The position numbers and the translations under genes were made by a program. Shown here in pieces: positions 50,740 to 63,560 of a stretch of DNA of 64,000 bases. How positions within the stretch are numbered: position 1 is the first letter of the stretch; every line of letters begins with the position of its first letter. The DNA is from Wuchereria bancrofti (taxonomy: Eukaryota; Nematoda; Chromadorea; Rhabditida; Onchocercidae). The notes under the pieces are model-generated. The model had not been told where the DNA came from, searched no databases, and saw nothing but the letters and a program-made list of their open reading frames with translations. Location: the NCBI GenBank assembly GCA_005281725.1, contig SSBO01000003.1, forward strand, positions 10,165,251 through 10,229,250, written 5' to 3'.

Positions 50740-51847
50740 TGATAAGAGTAATAATCTGAAGTTTGAAATGATATGTTTGAAAAAATTTTTTGAGAGTGAT
50801 AATTTAATTCATTTATAATCGAAATTCTTTCCTGATTTCCGGATGAAGCATTCAGGTTTAGCTATAATCCATAATTTCATTTTTTTTAGTCGAAATACAG
50901 CTATATAAATTCGGCTTTCTTCAATTTTGGCATGTATCATAATGATTGATCCTTTTATCACTACATTCTAACTGCACATGATCGATTTTTAATGAATTTT
51001 TTTTTTTTTTTTACAAGAATCTGTATGGTTATTTTGTCATTCATTTATTAATTGTCAAAAATATTTGTGTGTATTTGTCAAAATAAAATATTAAAAAAAT
51101 ATAGTTATATGTTTGTTATTGCTATCGATGTATTTCACTCGTGTATTTCATATTGATTCTGTCAACAGTTTCAATTTCGATTTTAAAATAGAATAATTTT
51201 GAAGACTTTAAAAAGCAGAGGTTATTAAAATTTCAATGATATTAAGAAATAACACTTCTAGTAATGTCTACAATAAATTTATAAGAATGTGTGAAAATTT
51301 TGATCCTCACTGAAATGAATAACAATTATAATTACCTGATTTGTTACCGATTTGATACATTTGCGGCTGAACTTTTTGAACTTTAAACTTTTTTGAACTG
51401 TCACCATATTTGATATTACATACATACCTGTTTGATATTATTGTTGCGATAATAGAATATAAGCAAACATAACAATAACTGATTTATTTTTAAGTGCTCC
51501 GTGATATTAAGCTTTTTTCACTTTTAGTTCAATTCGTTTTTCTTTTTTCTATGATAAAAGCAAGAAAATGTATGGTTTAATAAATTCGAATGGAATTTAA
51601 TCTTTTTTATGAATTTTCTTTTCAAACATTTGTTAACAATAATTGTTGTGTTAAAGAAGAGTGAACAAATTGACGCAAACTTTCTAAATTATAAATGTTT
51701 AAGGTACTACGGAAAAGACATAAGAATAAATTGTTTGAATTGTTGATGAAATTATACAGTGCGCTTTGGATAGATCAAAATAATAATTCGTTTGTATTTT
51801 GAATAAAAAAATTCGAGGTAAAGAAAAAATGACATTTGCGCCTATAA

Positions 51848-51935
51848 CGATGCTTCTAGATGAAGTGATCAGGTCAAGATGTTTCTAGATAAAGTTAAGA
51901 TCAAGATGATTCTAGAAGAACATGATGCTTCGAAA
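51848..51935. repeat. degenerate GATGNTTCTAGAT repeat
   Basis: Units resembling GATGCTTCTAGATGAAG at 51,849, 51,878, 51,906 and 51,930, spaced 24-29 bp. Related words occur near 59,545-59,690 and 60,360-60,470. Confidence 0.55.
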
Positions 51936-52069
51936 TGGGTATTAATAAAATGATGTAATAATATTAGTATAAATCAATCAATAACTTTAACGATAATATT
52001 ACGGGAATATTGTAAAAAAGCAATTTCAATGTTTATGTTCTTAAATATTACGTAGCTAAAATTTCAACC

Positions 52070-52200
52070 TCTGTTAACAATAACTTCATTCGACAGAGTC
52101 ATAATTTCGCTTTCGTTAAATAAGTTTAATAAATGATATTGTAGAGATACTTCCATATCGTGTAACAATTACTTTTGCTTTACATTGTGAAGATTATCAG
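52070..52200 (+). repeat. duplicated non-coding element, copy 2
   Basis: Shares CTCTGTTAACAATAACTTCATTCGA and, further on, CCATATCGTGTAACAATTAC and GAAGATTATC with copies 1 and 3. It lies between the 3' ends of receptors B and C. Confidence 0.65.
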
Positions 52201-53163
52201 TGAAAATGTTTCTTCATTTAAAGTTTTTTTGAAATGCAGTACATTTTAACTTTCACAATTAATGTAAAGTATTATGATGATGGCTTTCATTTAGAGTCTC
52301 TATTTCATAATTCCAAGTTTTGATGCATATTTATAAAAAGTGTCATAAGATTTGAATTAATCACAACTGTAAAGTCTATGAATTTGTAAATTGTGATAAC
52401 AGATTTTTTGTAAAATGTAGGAAATGGATTAGCACAAAAGACAATCTCCTCTGTTCACACTTTTCATTTCATTGCTTTATTCATTCATTTCAGTGTCAAA
52501 TTAAAGCGATTGCATTATTTCTAGCCAGCAATATGCTTTCTTCAAGATAAGAAGCATTTTAATATGAGTTTAATTGGCAGAATTAAACAATAATCAACTT
52601 TTAAATATTAATATGAGCATTAGAAGTTGGAAATTTGTGTAACTTCAACGTGTTATCGATTAACAGAAAATTATTTAAACAACAAATATTGTTTTTTATT
52701 TGTTGTTTTTATAATTTCTCGATAATGACAATATTTCAAAATTAACTTAACCGTGTTACATAAATAAGTGGTAAATAAGCGGTATTATTACTTCAGGTAC
52801 AAATGAACGAAAGGAATGCAGTGCATATCAAAAAACATTGAATGCAAGAAATTTTCTTCCAAAACTATTTTTAATACTTTGCAAAAATATCGCTATGATT
52901 TTATCATATCATACACTATTCGATTATTGATAGTAGAAAAGAAGATAATACTTACAAGATAAGATCATATATAGATCTAAGAAATAGAACTGACCCTCCA
53001 AGTATCAAAAGTACCATGAATTCATCTTCTTATTATCATAATCGTTTCTAAAATTATCTGGTGTCTTTATCTAGTAACTTTTATCTGATTTGTGAAAGAT
53101 AAAATATTGTCTTATCAATCTTGAAAGGTAAGCTATCAATCCTATTTATCAATTTCCAGATCT

Positions 53164-56100
53164 TCAGTCTACCTTATCAATATTCAGAAGTAAATAGAGT
53201 TGCTTACGGGCACGTTTATTAGTTGCAAAAAGGGTCATAGGCAATACACTACGACCTAAAATCAGAAATGAATTGATGAAAATGTTCACTGGAATTAAAG
53301 TTTTTTGACCGAAAATTTTTATCAGAAGCTTTGGCAGAAAATTGATTAATAACATCCCAACCATGAATACACCACAGGTCAATATCGCTTGAATTAACAC
53401 CGATCGTTCGTATTTGGCAGTTTCTAGCTTATTCGTGCCATGCCCTGTATTCATTGCTAATGTTCTTTAAATTCTATATTCGCATTAAGCAATAAAATAA
53501 AACTTAAGGCTTGTAAGATTTTATAAATTTTGTAAAACTTTTGAATAAATTTTGTTTTCAATGTTGCGTAGAAATGTATAATTTTACGGCACTGTTGATT
53601 ATGTGACAAAAAAAGAAAACAATTCATTAGCACCAACTTCGTGAGTCGTTAATAACTAAAGTTCGACGATGTCGTATAGTGCAAAGGATTGCAAAATACA
53701 TAACGAGCATTGCAAGTGATAAAAATATCGCCCAAATATGACGAAAACTAAAACTTATAGGAGGTAATTAACGGATTTTAATTATTGCAACGCCTCCCAT
53801 TATAAAATAAAAATGATAACGTAATTTTTGTATTTTCACCGAAAGAAAGTGATAGATGTTTTCATTACATTGTTTTAATTTATCAGAACTGCTGTAAAAA
53901 AGTTAAAACAGTACTTAAATCTAACCTTAAAAAAACTTTGCCATCATTACTTGACTGTTTTGTACAGTCTTCTGTCCACTGTAAGGTTGAAACTTCAAAA
54001 CTTCTAGAACAATAATAAAAATCCAGAAATGAAATTGCTGAAAATTTCAAGGTTAAAAATGGTAAACAAACAGGTCATAAATTTGGAACTGTGCTTGTAA
54101 CTACAATAAATAGATGGGAATTATCAAATTAAAAGACTATTCCGAAAACTATCATAATTGTCATGTAAAGGTGACAGCTACCAAAGTTGTTGCATGACAT
54201 GACCTGAGCATGTCTCGAATTTCAATATCGCGAAGCTAAATAAATGTTAATACTGCTTAATATAGCAATCTATTATAATTTCCTTTGCAATGCATCGCAC
54301 TCGTTTAGCTGACCTTTGATCTTATAACAATCCTATGCTATGAGCATCCACCATTTAATGTCAATTGTAACCAACTATAGTTGCCAACCAATGTAAGTTC
54401 TTTGTGATGCAATCCTTGCATTGTAACTATTGTCCATTGTAACCTATTGTTTAAGTAACTCATTATCATCTAAACTAAACGATTTCTTCTTTGTAAAAAT
54501 GTCTGATTATAAACCATTCCCACATCTTAATAGATATAATGCATTAGTTTTGTTGGATTGTACGGTTGCTTCTGTTAATAAAGGATTATTCTCTTCCTCT
54601 GTTATCCCACATACTTACATCTACATTCAACGAATCTCCCTGCAATCAACAACCTCTCCCGAAATAATAAATTAACAAATCTTCCAAGAGAAATTTTGCT
54701 TCCACAACAGTTTCCATATAAGACGAAAGAATCATTTTGGACATACCAAAAACTGTTATCCATACGAAAATAATTAGAAGATATAGCTTTGCTGTTTCGA
54801 ACAGTACACTGAATTTCGGGAAAATAATGGACAGGAAGCGATTCAGCGTCCATAAAAATGCAAAATGTAATACGGCGTAAAATGAAGACGTATTGATCGT
54901 CGAGGACATACGGTTGATCCATATTTTATGACCTAAGATATAAGTCAAGATAGTTTATTGGAACAAATTTTAAAATATTTGGATGAAAGCAATGTGAAAA
55001 TATCATAGATATCTATAATGTTGTGCTTTAAACGATCACCGGTTATGAGTTCGAAATCAGTGGAAAACCGAAAAAAAAAAATTTACTACACACTAAATGT
55101 TTAGAATAATGCTAATAACTCATCACTGTAAACCAATTCGTTATTATTATTCCTTTGCTATATTTCATTTTTCGAAACAATGAATCCTTTGTCTGAAGCT
55201 CAAATAGTAAATGTACATCTGTCTTCATTGTAAATATTAATAAAAAAGAAACGATCCATGGCAGTTTTCTCTTCTTCCTGCACAAATAGTACCATTCATT
55301 CCTTTGCTGTTTCCATTATTCGGCTTATATATTGTATCGATTAACATTTATAAGGAAAATAAACGATATCTGAGTCGATTTTGCTCGCAGACAATAAGTA
55401 AACGATTCAATTCAAATTCTACAAACTTAAAGTAAGTCAAGTGAACTTAACTAATTCATATCATCTACTCTTCTGACCAAGAAGATGTTTGAAATTCACG
55501 ACATTGTAGATTAAATTGCGCTGATATTAGGAATCAGATGCATTACTTATTGGGAAAACCGAAATGTTTTAATTAACTATGTCGAAATAATTAAAGTATA
55601 GAAATTTGTTTTATTTCAATCATTTTCTAATTCATATGCAAATTCCTCCGGGTTAGAGATATGTAAACATATGATATACCATTTCACATGTAAATCCTTT
55701 CATTCAAGAAGTTAGCCTATATTCAATGCTTAAATTATTTCCTATAACCAAGCTTATAGTTTGTGTCAAGAAAGGTCTTTGTTCAGATAGCTACTATTGT
55801 TTCCAATAAGATACAACATATTATTCTTTGTTGTAAACAAACTCCTCTATATAAAGAGATAGGAAACCTTTAACCTTTCCTAAAAAAAAAAGTCACCTTC
55901 TAAAAAACAATCAACTTGGTGGGATCATTAGTTTATTTAGTCTTCTCTTTATTTTTAATCGCTCTGAGTTTTCGGTATTTTTTATTTGCTTTTTTTTTAT
56001 TTATTGCTTTTTTAACTTATTTGTTTCGGCATTTTTTTTATTGAGTTTGTTAATGAATATTTTACAGATTCTTATTCATTTATTATTTATAAGTTAGTTC

Positions 56101-56855
56101 CTGGTATTTTTTTTCTGAGATCTAATTATTTTTTTGGTGGGATTTTCCGTATGTTTTCTTTTTCTTTTGTTCTGTATTCATGTTTTGGCAATCTTTTTTT
56201 ATGTTGATTTCATAGTTTTTTTAGTTTGTATTTTGTAATATCAGTAAAATTTTTTTTTAAAATTTTGTTTCGACAATTTTACTCAACAACAGTACAATCA
56301 TCTCGTACTCTCCTATCAAACCATTCATTCTAAATTAAAATTCCTCAAATTCCGATAAATTTTTCCAGGAGTATCCATCGATCCATTATTAAATGTATTC
56401 TTTGATACTATATCATAACAATATTTTCTGCATTGCTATTTCTTTTCTTGAATGATACACTGACCATTCGTTTTTAACATTATCTTTAAATAATTAAACA
56501 AATAAAATAACTTACTGTATGAACTGTTCTTATTCAATAATATCTCCGGCAAAACAACAATCATATGTGGAGTGAAGCTTATCAAATTACAAATGATAAT
56601 TTGAAATGTGATAAGAATAAATGCACGACTGTAAAGATTGCCCCGACTGCAGCATACGATAGCCATTAGTATATTGCTAGTGATACCGTATAACAAGAAG
56701 ATAGGAAACAGTAAAATTACAGTATATTTTGCAGTCTTATATTTTGCGTCACGTATATCGAATATACTCGTCGTATTTTCTCCGTTGCAGTTTAAAGGTA
56801 ATATTATAAGTAATGCAGCAATATAGTAAGAAGAATAAGTTACCATTTTGCTCAT
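53164..56855 (-). CDS. receptor C: diverged seven-transmembrane receptor of the same family
   Basis: Five exons in transcript order: 56855-56516, 54932-54747, 54037-53926, 53747-53668, 53456-53164; about 336 residues, no internal stop. All four junctions fall at the same protein positions and phases as in receptors A and B, which is how the diverged exons 3 and 4 were found. Signal-peptide-like start (to about residue 24), NTT and NSS glycosylation sites, DIRDAKYKTAKY before TM1 matching DIRDENHKTAKF in A, TM3 ending in TLNRF, exon 3 loop with FYYCSRSFEVS and TEDC, and exon 5 opening with KYERSVLIQA, matching HYERSMLVQA in B. The extracellular loop lacks the WW seen in A and B. Intron 1 is about 1.6 kb against about 0.5 kb in A and B. 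Older duplicate than the A/B pair. Start could be the first or second Met (MSKM). Confidence 0.78.
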
Positions 56856-57309
56856 CGATATTCTTTTTCAGAAACGTTTCATTCCACCTCAATTTAAATC
56901 ACTTATTGCGTGAAAATAAGCCATAATTATGCAGAAGCTTCAGTGTTTTGAAGTCAATGTTGTAAAATGTTTTTAGTTGCAAAATGGAAAACATAGAATT
57001 GCAATCAGTGTGGAAAATTCATTAATATGTAATGACATTTATAAATTTAACTGTGAAATAAATTCTATTTGAAGCAAAAAAAGAGAAAAAAAAGATTGGA
57101 TTAAATAAAAAAAATTACAGAAATAAGGAATTTTAATGAAGCCATCAGTGTAGGCATGAGTTAATGAAGTATCGATGCAAGTAAGAAAAAATACGTCTTT
57201 ATAAAGCTAAATGAATGTGCTCATGAAGTTCGTCATTTGACAGCGTGTCATTCTATTCCTATTAATATTATCAATAATTGAATAATACGTAACAAAATGC
57301 GTCATTAAA

Positions 57310-57395
57310 ATGATATTGCAGAAGTAGTTTTATATTATATAACAATTACTTTCCATTATGTTATGACGATTATCATTTGGGAAATGAAATAAAAT
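57310..57395 (+). repeat. duplicated non-coding element, copy 3
   Basis: Words ATGATATTGCAGAAGTAGTT, ATATAACAATTACTTT, GACGATTATC and GGGAAATGAAATAAAATA match copies 1 and 2. It lies about 0.5 kb 5' of receptor C, as copy 1 lies about 1 kb 5' of receptor B. Confidence 0.6.
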
Positions 57396-59607
57396 AATTT
57401 TTGGTGCAAATCTTGCTTTATTTAAAGTATATTTTGCTATTTTCTTAAAGGTGGGAATAAATTTGCAATAAAAAGTTGAATTGGTATTGAAGGTAGATCG
57501 TAAGGAAGCAATAAATAAAGCACTGAAATAAACAATGAATGTTATTTGCTAAAGAAAAAAAAAAATATAAATAGGCCTTTTTTTTTGTGCAATCCTTCAT
57601 TTATTAATAAATTCTGTCAACATAAACTTTTAATGCGTAATTGATGCAAATGACAAATAATGAGTAATTAAGATAATTTTTAATCCACTACTGTTCCTCT
57701 CTTCCAACACAAAAAAGAAAAACTAAGATCTTATTTTAATAAAATGTAAATATAATTTTTTTTTTTTGAAAAAAAGTAATTTTCTGTGATATGGAATTAA
57801 ATTCACAGTTTGCCCATTTCATCACTTTGTTTGAAACTTTTACTGTATATCCTTTTTGCTTCTTTTAATCTAATTCATGTATAATGTTACAGGAACTATT
57901 AAAACATTAATTTCTAAAAACTCGAGAGAAAGTGAAGATTTTTTTTTATTTCTAAAAACTAGTTAATCTTGTTCAAGAAAAAAAAAGTTTAAGTTATATT
58001 TATTACATATTATATCATACTTATTACTTGTTTTATCTTTATATACTTTCAAAACTAATTTCCAATCATTAATTTAAGTCTAAAATCTTTATGCATGCTT
58101 GAAGTAGATTTAGAAAAAAAAAACGACACGCGATAAGATCGTTCTGGAATTATTCAAGCAAAACTTATTCAATTCTTCCGCCTGAAAGCCTTCATCTCTT
58201 TCAATTGGAAATTGGATAATATAATATATCAGTTAAAATCGAAAAATTGAATAATTTGTTAAAATTAATTTGTATGAAATTCATATGACTAAAGATTGTC
58301 TTATTTGAATACTCTTTAAACATACATAAAACTGTTTCAATTTTATTTATATCTCAAATAAGAAATCATTTATTTAACGTTCTTTTTCCAGTTGTAGCGT
58401 TGAGTTCATTTTTCATTGTTTAAAATGTTGCAGTTTTTTAACAACGAATATGTGCATTGCTTAATACTGTTGAAAATTGCCTCCAATTTTATTGTTAAAA
58501 GATTTTTCAGTTTACAATTAAACTTACATTTCATTTTTAAAAAGTTATCAGTCCTCTGTTCAACTAACTTTTTTAGTTTTAATTTAAATTTACTTGAGTT
58601 ATTGTTATGAGCAATTAACTTAATGCAAAAAAAAAAAAAAAACAAAACCTTACTCTTACTGTATTGAGATAAATATCATTCAAAAGTTCAAAAGTAACAA
58701 CAGCTGTTTACTCATTATAATTTTACGCTTTATTATAAGTCAGTATATAAGGAATTTATTGTCTTATTGTTTGGATTTTTTTTTAGTATCAGCAAAGTTC
58801 AATTCGGTTATTCTTGCATATTCATTCATCTTCCATTTAAATCCTTTATTTGTCTTTTTTTTTGGTTCATTTATTTCTTCCGCTTTATTTTACATTCGTT
58901 TGATAACATCTATACAAAATGATCAATATATTATCAAATATAGATTAATACATTGTTTTTAAAGTAATTATTAGTAAATAAAATTCATTACAATCATTAC
59001 AATTAAATTAAATTCATTACAATTCTGTTGCACAACACATTTTCAAAGGTAGCAAAAGAGAAACAAAAAAAAAAAGAAAAAAAACGATGCTAGCTATTAG
59101 CAATGTCATTTTTAAACGCTGTAAAATGTGTGCTACACAAACATTCGTTTTTCGTTTAAATAAATTTCAAGAAAATTTTGTTAATTAAATTCCTGCAATT
59201 TTTCAACAATATTAACAATGAATGAAATTGAAATCAATTTTAAATATATTAAGTGATGTATGTATTCGTTGTTAACAAACTGTGACATTCCAGCAAATGC
59301 AGATAAATCTCAATTGCAATTGAAATTGGAAAATGATTGTTGGATAAATGATTTGCTTATATGATAATTTTGCAATTTTGAAACAATTTTATATTTGTCT
59401 AAAAGAATATTCAATTACGATAATTTTTAGTTTTACAAATTTTTATGTTATGGATTTAATACAAAATTATTCTAATATATCATAAATTTGTTTCGATTTT
59501 TCGGACATAAATTTGTTTCGATTTTTCGGATAATAAGTTTATTATATTTCTAGATAAGACGATAAATTCCTTAAACTTATGCTAATCTCAAATAAAAGAA
59601 AAACGAA

Positions 59608-60480
59608 AAATTCATGATACTTTCAAATAAAACAACAAATTCATGATGTTTCTGAATGAGTGATATGTTCATGATGCATTTAGACGAACTAAAATTTCAA
59701 AGTTTTAAAAAATCATGAATTTGTAAAATTTCACAAGATAATCTAAAAATTCAAATTTTAAAGATTAAAAGTAAAAAATCAAAGTATCGAATATAGAAAA
59801 CATAATCTTTAAATTTGAAATACGAAAAACTAAATCCTTAAATTTGGAGATTCTGATAAATCCAAATTAATTCCAAAAAAAAAAATTTACGAACGGATTA
59901 AAATTTTGAATTCAAAAAATAAAAAATTGTAAATTTTTAAAAACTCAAAAATCTGATTGGTTCTGAAACAAAAAAAAAAAAAGAAAATTCCATGATAGAA
60001 TCAAAAGTACAAAATCTATACTAAAGTTTCATAAAAACTTTAATAAAAACCAAAGAATTCCAAGAAAAAAAAATTTTTTTTTAGTTTTTACAAGTTGCGT
60101 ACTTTTTTACATATTAATTTATAAGTTATATCAAAATTCATCTATTGCATTCACAATTCATTTGTTCATTAAAAATGCTTATATATTAATAAGTTGCGTT
60201 TTGAACACAAAGGATTTCATTTAATTGTATGGTACAATTTATTTAGCTAAGCTAAAATTTTAACTAATGATAAAAAATTTGAATTATTATTTTAATTAAT
60301 TTCAATATTTTAATTAATGATGAAAAAAAAGTTTATAATGCTTATAAATGAAACGATAAGCTCATGATTGAAAGCAACAAATTTTTAATATTTCTGGTTG
60401 ACAGATATGTTCATGATTCTTCTGCACCAAAGTGACAATTTCATGATACTTTCAGCTAAGACAACAAGTTTATACTGTTT
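59608..60480. repeat. two patches of degenerate TTCATGAT-(N)-TTTC repeats
   Basis: Patches 59,608-59,690 and 60,360-60,480 share units such as TTCATGATACTTTCA, GATATGTTCATGAT and AACAACAA(A/G)TT. Spacing is irregular, suggesting an old, decayed minisatellite related to the patch at 51,850. Confidence 0.45.
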
Positions 60481-62483
60481 TAAAATTTGTTTTGAAATAA
60501 AGCAATAAGCGATAATTGCATTTATCGAATTCTTTTTTACAAAATTATTTCAAATGTTAATTTTTTAAATAATGTTACTTTCACTTCTCTTATTTCATTT
60601 TAATTCAACAATATCCTTACTTAATTAAATCTGATCACTTGATTAAATCTTGATAATTTATTCTCATTGTTGATTAATTTATGCATGTTGAAAAGTTATG
60701 TATGATTTAATATGATAAGAAATGAATTTTATTTTTTTAGCAATAAATTTTTTTACTCTCAATTTTTAGCGTGTTTTTATTTTTGTTATTGTTTTTAAAT
60801 CCTTTTTTTTTGATATTATTTTTACTAATATTATGCTTCTCAATCTTTTTATTTTATATATCGAGATTAAATTATCAATACATATATAAAATAAAAAAAT
60901 TTTTTTTTTATGATTCATATTCTGTTTGAGAAATTAAATTTTATCGTATTACATTATCGTAACAAAATTTAATCATAGCTGTAAATTTACTCGTCAAGAT
61001 TTATTTTAATAACATTTAATAAAATCACATGTGAAAAAAAAAAGACACAATATTCTAAATTTCAAATTCTGAGATTTAGAATGTGTACATTTCGTATGCA
61101 AAATCTATATATTAATAAATTAATAAATGACTAATATCAAATGTTTCACAAAATTTATTTATAACATATATTTAAATATTAATGGTTTTTTTCTTCTCGC
61201 ATATTTAGGAGTAAATCAGACATTCAATAATATAACTATACTCAAAGGTATTGCAATTCACTGAGAATAAAATATTTATAATATACAGTCAAATAAATAT
61301 ATTGTATTATAAAAAAAAAAAAAGGATAATTATACAGTGAAATTGCATTGAAAAGGAAATTAAATTACCACCATAAACCATATATTATTATTTCAATTGA
61401 CGAACTCTTGACAATGATATATAATTAAGTAATATGTAGATTAATAAATTCTCCACTTGATTACTTATATTTTTTTATCAAATATAGTATAGTACAGTAC
61501 TAGTGCAAGATTTTATAATAGCATGATCGTTTCAGGTAAACAATTTCAAAATTAAATATGTCATAATAAATCGGATAATTTTACTCGGTGACTCGTAGGA
61601 AAGTAATTCGATTCCCATCATTTTTATGATATTTTTGGTATAATTTTCTCAATTTTCCAGTATTTCAACATTCATGATAATATTTTATTTTTGGATGAAT
61701 TTTTTTTTTTATTTCTGAATCATAATATAGAAATTTTATATTATCATTTTAATGATTTACATTTTATATTAATCTCATTCTCATTTCTATTTTCCTTTAA
61801 ATTATGATTGCTTACATTTTAATACCACTTACGGATAACATCACTTTTTTTTTCAAAAATCTTTCTGTGTAATATTTGTGATTTCAATTTTCTCCCTTTT
61901 TTTTTGTAAAATTAGTGGTAAAATTGAAAGATTTTACAGGTAGAGTTAATTAAGACAACATGAATTTTGATCTCATCAAAACGAATGATATAATCAATAT
62001 TAATGTCATCCAATACTACCATGCAATTGTTTCACTAATAAAATTTCATTTTTACTCACTAAAAAAAAAAGAAAAATTTAGGGAATATACTATTTCTTGC
62101 AATTATGAAAAATGCAAAATATTAATTAGTTTACATTGAGATAATTGAAATCGTTAAAGTTCATTCATTCAATTTACGATGACAATATAATTAATCAAAC
62201 TTGTAATTGCTCTAGCATACGATGTTTTAAAAAATATTCATATTAAAATTAGCAATAATGTTCGAATCAAGATTTACAAATGTTAATTACAAATGATAGA
62301 GGTGCTAAGAATGATAAAGTTTACTAGGCTAACATGACTAGGCTCATTTCTTCCCATCCCTTTTCTTCTTTTTCCTTCTTATCCTTCTTTCATCTCATAT
62401 ATTTGTGTTTGTCTAGTGAACATTAAAATTTGCCCGAAGAGAATGCTATTATTATTTTTCCAACAAAAATTTTATTGATTTCA

Positions 62484-62575
62484 TCTCTCCCTCTCTCTCT
62501 CTCTCCTTCTCTATTTTCCTCTCTCTTTTTCCTTTCTTTCGCTCTCCCTCTCTCTTTTCCTCTCTTTATTTCCAC
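62484..62575. repeat. pyrimidine (CT-rich) tract
   Basis: Long CT-rich block ending in TCCCTCTCTCTTTTCCTCTC. It and the GA block at 62,667 could pair as an imperfect inverted repeat. Frames through it (Ser/Leu/Pro or Glu/Arg/Lys strings) are artefacts. Confidence 0.85.
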
Positions 62576-62666
62576 AACAAAGGGCAAAAAAACGAAAAAA
62601 AAACTAATCAATCACTTCTACTCATTACTTTCTTTCACCATATTTTCACAACATATATATGTATGT

Positions 62667-62725
62667 AGAGAGAGAGAGAGAAAGGAAGGGGAAGAGAAAG
62701 AAAGAAAGGGAGAGAGAAAAAATAA
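62667..62725. repeat. purine (GA-rich) tract
   Basis: GAGA run followed by AGGAAGGGGAAGAGAAAGAA. Partly complementary to the CT tract 90-180 bp upstream. Confidence 0.85.
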
Positions 62726-62790
62726 GAAAGTGGAAAAAGTGTGAAGGAATCTCTAAAGAATTCTTTTATCTTCCGATCTATCACATTCGT

Positions 62791-62862
62791 TGCGTGTGTG
62801 TTTGTCTGTGAGAATGAGCGTGTGCGTGTGTGTGTGCGTGCATGCGTATAATGTCTACACGT
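62791..62862. repeat. GT/GC alternating tract
   Basis: GTGTGTGTTTGTCTGTG and CGTGTGCGTGTGTGTGTGCG units, alternating purine-pyrimidine. A second, shorter Z-DNA-prone patch in the window. Confidence 0.8.
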
Positions 62863-63035
62863 AAATGTATGTATCGAATGAAAAGTGCTAAAAAAAATTG
62901 TCGCACTTATTCGATACGATTCTTTTTCTTCTTTCCATTTCATTTCAATTCATTTCATTGCTAATTTGCAAAGCCAAAGCACACTTTTAACATTGGAACA
63001 ATTTCTTCCTGTTATTACCATCTTTACACTTTCAA

Positions 63036-63560
63036 ATGTTTCAATTCCTAACCATTTTTCCCACATATACTATCATTTCTACCATTGTTATCCTCTTTAC
63101 CCCGTGGTACCCACCTGGTATCTACCCACCTACATACATTTGCCCATCATCCATTCGTCTACCGAATAATCACCCGCTCATCTGCTTCCTCATCATCAGC
63201 TTATCCATCTATCAACCACTGATTTTCGTTTGTCCATTTTTTACCCACACTCGTTTATCTATCGATCACTGATGCGTTTACTGATTTATTGCCCACTCAC
63301 CTATCCATTGGTCACAACTCGCCCACCCACTGGTCACTACCGACAACCTCGTCCATCCATGAGGCGCCTACTAATCATCCACCAATTCGTCCATCCGTCG
63401 ACCACTAGCGACTCACCAACCACCCATTAGCCCACCCCGGTTCGACTACTCACCGATCCACCCACTTTTTCATTCACGGAGCACTGACCCGCCCACCAAT
63501 CGATCACCTAGCCATTCGCCTATTGACCACTCACTCGTCCATCCGTGAAGTATCCACTCA
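63036..63560. repeat. decayed 4-bp periodic (CCAT/CCAC/CATC) region
   Basis: About 500 bp in which short words ending in CCA, CCAC, CCAT and ATC(A/C) recur at roughly 4-base spacing, with much more C than its surroundings and a strand bias (C over G). Open frames there are Pro/Thr/Ile/His strings in several frames at once, so it is read as a decayed tetranucleotide satellite and not as a gene. Confidence 0.65.

Larger units (their letters stand above)
50740..53163. other. intergenic DNA between the 3' ends of receptors B and C
   Basis: AT-rich, no coding frame. It contains the second copy of the duplicated element (52,070-52,200) and a short patch of degenerate GATG-TTCTAGAT repeats at 51,850-51,930. 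Confidence 0.6.
56856..62475. other. AT-rich intergenic DNA
   Basis: Contains the third duplicated element (57,310-57,395), a 23-bp direct repeat at about 59,481-59,533 (ATAAATTTGTTTCGATTTTT units), and two patches of TTCATGAT-type degenerate repeats (59,608-59,690; 60,360-60,480). The overlapping open frames on both strands at 58,406-58,645, and those at 58,759-58,962, show no domain. No gene called. Confidence 0.6.

Noticed and set aside
54430..54675. 81-codon + strand frame and 106-codon minus frame at 54,602-54,922
   Set aside because: The minus frame is an out-of-frame shadow of receptor C exon 2; the plus frame has no motif and lies in intron 2 of receptor C.
58406..58645. Overlapping 79- and 64-codon frames on opposite strands
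   Set aside because: AT-rich, Leu/Phe/Asn/Lys composition, no splice partners and no recognisable domain.
62423..63430. Frames of 62-104 codons in the CT, GA and C-rich repeats
   Set aside because: Composition is dictated by the repeats (Ser/Leu/Pro, Glu/Arg/Lys, Pro/Thr/His); multiple frames open at once.
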